DNA from: Desulfobacterales bacterium
GTDB lineage: Bacteria; Desulfobacterota; DSM-4660; Desulfatiglandales; B25-G16
Length of the DNA stretch: 6,146 nt
Direction: 5' to 3'
Assembly (NCBI GenBank): GCA_013375335.1
Contig: JABXJZ010000090.1
Coordinates: 1 to 6,146 of the forward strand
The position numbers and the translations under genes are program-made. Positions 5,578-6,146 of this stretch are shown in pieces. The notes under the pieces are model-generated. The model saw only the letters and a list, made by a program, of their open reading frames with translations, searched no databases and was not told the origin of the DNA. How positions within the stretch are numbered: the first letter of the stretch is position 1; every line of letters starts with the position of its first letter.

Positions 5578-6146
5578 TCATGGGACCTCAGCTATCATGT
5601 CGAAAACAGGCACCAACGCTTGATAAGCGGCCTCGAAGATAGGGTAAATCCGTTCATAAGCTGCCTGGGCAAGAGGATCTGGTTCCATTATTTCAGTAAT
5701 CTGGTTCATCTTCTCGATCATCTGAAAACCTGGATACAAGCCGACACCGATGCCACCGGTCAGCGCAGCGCCCATCGAGGTGGCCTCCTCGACTATAGCG
5801 AGCCGGTGCACAGGCATACCGTATACGTTGGCCATCATCTGGTTCCAGAAACGCCCACGAGCGCCCCCTCCGATGAGACGCATTGCTTCAATCTGAGTAT
5901 CCTGGGACCTGAAAGCATCGAGAATCACGCGCAGGTTCATGGTAACGCCTTCCAATGCGGCGCGTATCATGTCCGCCCGCGTGTGGCGAATTGTCAACCC
6001 AATAAATGCCCCCCGCGCTTGGGGGTTCCAACGGGGACTCCGCTCGCCTAAGAGATAAGGGAGAAAGATCAGTCCATTAGCTCCGACAGGCGAGTTCTCT
6101 GCTTCAACGTTCATTAATTCGTACGGGCTGATCCCGAGCGTTTGAG
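5578..6146 (-). CDS. xylB: Xylulokinase, C-terminal part (FGGY family), partial
   Basis: These are the last 188 codons of a carbohydrate kinase of the FGGY family; the gene continues beyond the right edge (N-terminus missing). The enzyme phosphorylates D-xylulose with ATP to xylulose 5-phosphate in the cytoplasm, feeding the pentose phosphate pathway. The open frame enters from the edge with QTLGISPYELMNVEAENSPV and continues GANGLIFLPYLLGERSPRWNP, the hallmark of xylulokinase-like members. RGAFIGLTIRHTRADMIRAA and LEGVTMNLR follow, then MRLIGGGARGRFWNQMMANV, the ATP-binding glycine-rich C-terminal motif, and EEATSMGAALTGGIGVG. The frame ends with FDMIAEVP at the stop at 5578-5580. The internal Met at 6114 should not be taken as the start. 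The assignment to xylulokinase rather than another FGGY kinase (ribulo-, glycero- or fuculokinase) rests on these motifs and is likely but not certain. Confidence 0.9.
   Translation of the reverse strand, partial: QTLGISPYELMNVEAENSPVGANGLIFLPYLLGERSPRWNPQARGAFIGLTIRHTRADMIRAALEGVTMNLRVILDAFRSQDTQIEAMRLIGGGARGRFWNQMMANVYGMPVHRLAIVEEATSMGAALTGGIGVGLYPGFQMIEKMNQITEIMEPDPLAQAAYERIYPIFEAAYQALVPVFDMIAEVP

Noticed and set aside
5312..5623. A 103-codon plus-strand frame with a hydrophobic stretch
   Set aside because: It overlaps the end of the xylulokinase gene and lies antisense to the recognisable gene remnant; the hydrophobic run is probably a by-product of the antisense frame.
1..6146. CRISPR arrays, insertion sequences, tRNA or rRNA genes, toxin-antitoxin or defence genes
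   Set aside because: I looked for regularly spaced repeats, transposase motifs, clover-leaf arms and defence-protein motifs and saw none; the window is an ordinary sugar-metabolism locus.

Overview
The window holds an ordinary bacterial carbohydrate-uptake and catabolism locus, about 47-50% GC by eye in the genes, with a more AT-rich leader at the left. A periplasmic binding protein with a Sec-type signal peptide and no lipobox cysteine suggests a diderm (Gram-negative type) bacterium. Gene content alone does not fix the phylum. The combination of a CUT1 ABC transporter, an aldo/keto reductase, a xylulokinase and a relic of a shikimate-dehydrogenase-like gene resembles sugar-catabolic loci I associate with Chloroflexota and similar environmental lineages, but this is only an impression.

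Layout, left to right. Positions 1-730 form a long non-coding leader. It contains a possibly structured segment at the extreme left, two palindromic operator-like sites (434-451 and 494-509), a weak promoter candidate and a possible 14-codon leader ORF. Positions 731-4099 form one plus-strand operon: a 500-residue solute-binding protein, a 106-bp gap carrying a perfect 13-bp hairpin, a MalF/UgpA-type permease and a MalG/UgpE-type permease. The two permease genes overlap by 4 bp (ATGA). No ATP-binding subunit is present in the window. Positions 4100-4236 are a short convergent spacer. On the minus strand, read right to left, lie the C-terminal 188 codons of a xylulokinase that runs off the right edge, a truncated remnant of a shikimate-dehydrogenase-like gene, and an intact aldo/keto reductase.

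The transporter probably imports a pentose, pentose-containing oligosaccharide or polyol. The aldo/keto reductase may interconvert carbonyl and alcohol forms, and the kinase would phosphorylate D-xylulose or a similar ketose for the pentose phosphate pathway. The substrate is inferred from neighbours, not seen in the sequence. I found no convincing novel biological system. The most noteworthy points are the apparent gene remnant between the kinase and the reductase, and the mRNA-level structures around the binding-protein/permease junction.
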